Positions 5,956-7,035 of a DNA stretch of 7,035 nucleotides are shown in pieces. Within the stretch, counting starts at the first letter, position 1. The number at the start of each line of letters is the position of its first letter. The DNA comes from Clostridiales bacterium (GTDB lineage Bacteria > Bacillota > Clostridia > Oscillospirales > Oscillospiraceae): the NCBI GenBank assembly GCA_021200895.1, contig JAJQFX010000070.1, positions 1-7,035 on the forward strand. The letters run 5' to 3'. A program made the translations under genes and the position numbers. The notes beneath the pieces are model-generated. The model was not told the DNA's origin, did not search any database, and worked only from the letters and a program-made list of their open reading frames with translations.

Positions 5956-5985
5956 GGGAATTGCCGCAAGATTGCCGCAATTCCC
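5956..5985 (+). promoter_or_regulatory. Tandem palindrome and hairpin in regulator leader
   Basis: ATTGCCGCAA occurs twice (5960-5969 and 5971-5980) at an 11-nt period, about one helical turn. Each copy contains the 9-nt palindrome TTGC-C-GCAA. The whole is enclosed by GGGAATTGC (5956-5964) and its exact inverse GCAATTCCC (5977-5985), so the RNA could fold a 9-bp stem just 6 nt before the GGAGG (5992-5996). It lies about 20-45 nt after the predicted transcript start: a good place for an autorepression operator or an RNA structure near the ribosome site. Confidence 0.5.
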
Positions 5986-6001
5986 AGAAACGGAGGCGAC
6001 C

Positions 6002-6909
6002 ATGAAAATCGAGTACTTAGAAGAATTTGTTACCCTCGCGGATATGAAGTATTATCATACGGCGGCAGGCAAGCTGTTTATCTCCCAATCTGCCCTGTCC
6101 AAGCACATCCAGGCGTTGGAGGCGTCCATGCACGTCCAGCTCTTTGAGCGGGGGGGGCCACCGGCGCAGCTTTGACACGCTACGGGCAAGAATTTTTACC
6201 CTATGCCCGAACGATCGTCAACCAGTATAAGGAGGGGAGCGACAAAATCGATCAGGAGGTCACCGGCTTTTCCACCTCCGTCTCTGTTGTCTCGGAATTT
6301 GACATTTTTCCGGATATATTGGAATTTTGCGCCGCTAACCCCCACTATCGCATGACGTTTGAAGAAAAAATCGCAGCCAGCGCAGTCCATCAAGATTTGG
6401 AGTTGAATCACTGCGATTTGGCCGTTCTGCTGAGTGGAGAAACGGAATATTCCGAGTTTAACAGCTATCCATACCTCTCTGACCGATTTGTGGCAATCGT
6501 GCCGCAGACGCACCGTCTGGCGGAGCGAACGCTGATTTCCCTGTCCGACCTGGCAGAGGACAGGTTCCTCTTGCCTACCAGAGACACCGTGGAATACCAC
6601 ATCATTACAAAAGCCTGCCAAAAGGCAGGCTATGAGCCAAAGTCGGCGGGGAATGGCTTCACCTTTATGCAGCGCGTTCTGATGACCGCCAGGGGGTTGG
6701 GCATCTCCATCGTTCCCCAGTACATCACCTTTCAAATGCACGACGGAATGTACCCCAGGGAGACGCTGGACAGTATCTCGGTTTTGGAGCTGAGCGCAGA
6801 TATTCGGATTTACGCCAATCTCTATTTCCGGAAAACGGAGATCCTCCGGCCCGGCGCTGCGGCTTTCCTGGAGTTCATTCGCCAGAAAACGCAGAAAACG
6901 CACAGTTAA
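6002..6909 (+). pseudogene. LysR-type regulator, frameshifted at a G8 tract
   Basis: The first frame encodes a LysR winged helix-turn-helix: MKIEYLEEFVTLADM, then YYHTAAGKLFISQSALSKHI (18-37) and LFER (47-50), stopping after seven more residues at 6173-6175. The second half resumes one frame over at LTRYGQEFLPYARTI (from 6172) and runs to 6909 through a complete effector domain, with no further damage. Rejoined length is 301-302 residues, normal for the family. The break falls in a run of eight G (6150-6157). One more G, or two fewer, restores the frame; two fewer gives exactly the six residues usual between the wing Arg and the conserved LT. The start has GGAGG 5 nt upstream and a strong promoter. 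As a divergent neighbour it would normally control the symporter-reductase operon. It may be a true pseudogene, a switchable gene, or a homopolymer sequencing error. Confidence 0.85.
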
Positions 6910-6917
6910 ACAGATTT

Positions 6918-6946
6918 GGGCGGCGCCGCGTTATGCGGCGCCGCCC
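6918..6946. terminator. Very GC-rich 12-bp hairpin after regulator
   Basis: GGGCGGCGCCGC (6918-6929), 5-nt loop GTTAT, GCGGCGCCGCCC (6935-6946). It begins 9 nt after the regulator stop. The stem is perfect, but there is no proper T-run after it on either strand, so it is either an atypical terminator or a repeat element. The remaining 89 nt to the window end contain no gene I can support. Confidence 0.5.
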
Positions 6947-7035
6947 GAAGGTTTAACGAAAATAGCCGGATTATAAGTGATGGCATGCGGACCAGCGAAG
7001 GGCGTGTTATGGGGAGGCACCGGGGAGACAGGATT

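Noticed and set aside
6931..7035. Possible C-terminal end of a minus-strand gene
   Set aside because: About 34 open codons ending in PSGGAA overlap a palindrome; too short, no motif, and the frame cannot be checked past the window edge.

Overview
The window looks like chromosomal DNA from a gut-type Bacillota, most likely Oscillospiraceae (Faecalibacterium/Oscillibacter/Flavonifractor-like). Evidence: fairly high GC, strong GGAGG ribosome sites, sigma-A-type promoters, and GTAGGGGC / CTCCCCTTTCAGGGGAG intergenic hairpin repeats of a style I associate with that family. The family call is from memory and composition, not from a search.

Layout. 1-368 carries no gene, only a cluster of short hairpin repeats. 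369-1446 (minus) is a two-gene unit: an HD-domain phosphohydrolase followed 4 nt later by a PAP2-type membrane phosphatase. Facing away from it is a MntP/YtaF-like membrane protein (1614-2174, plus), with good promoters on both strands between them. That gene ends 4 nt from a convergent GNAT acetyltransferase (2179-2598, minus). 2599-3229 has no intact gene. It is an AT-richer scar holding a broken DDE-transposase fragment and three strong hairpins, two of which look like terminators.

3230-5701 (minus) is a probable transport/metabolism operon: a GPH-family sugar (glycoside/pentoside/hexuronide) cation symporter, then an aldo/keto reductase, ended by a clear intrinsic terminator. Divergent from it is a LysR-type regulator (6002-6909, plus). 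This is the classic LTTR arrangement, so the regulator probably controls the symporter-reductase pair in response to a sugar-like compound. The 300-nt divergent region holds a near-consensus promoter for the regulator, a plausible promoter for the symporter, a 10-bp inverted repeat placed like an LTTR site, and an unusual tandem palindrome in the regulator leader.

The most notable observation is that the regulator is split by a frameshift at a run of eight G residues, exactly in the wing of its DNA-binding domain, while both halves are otherwise intact. That could be a recent mutation, a phase-variable switch, ribosomal slippage or a sequencing error. I see no phage, CRISPR, tRNA, rRNA or toxin system, and no clear evidence of a wholly new system.
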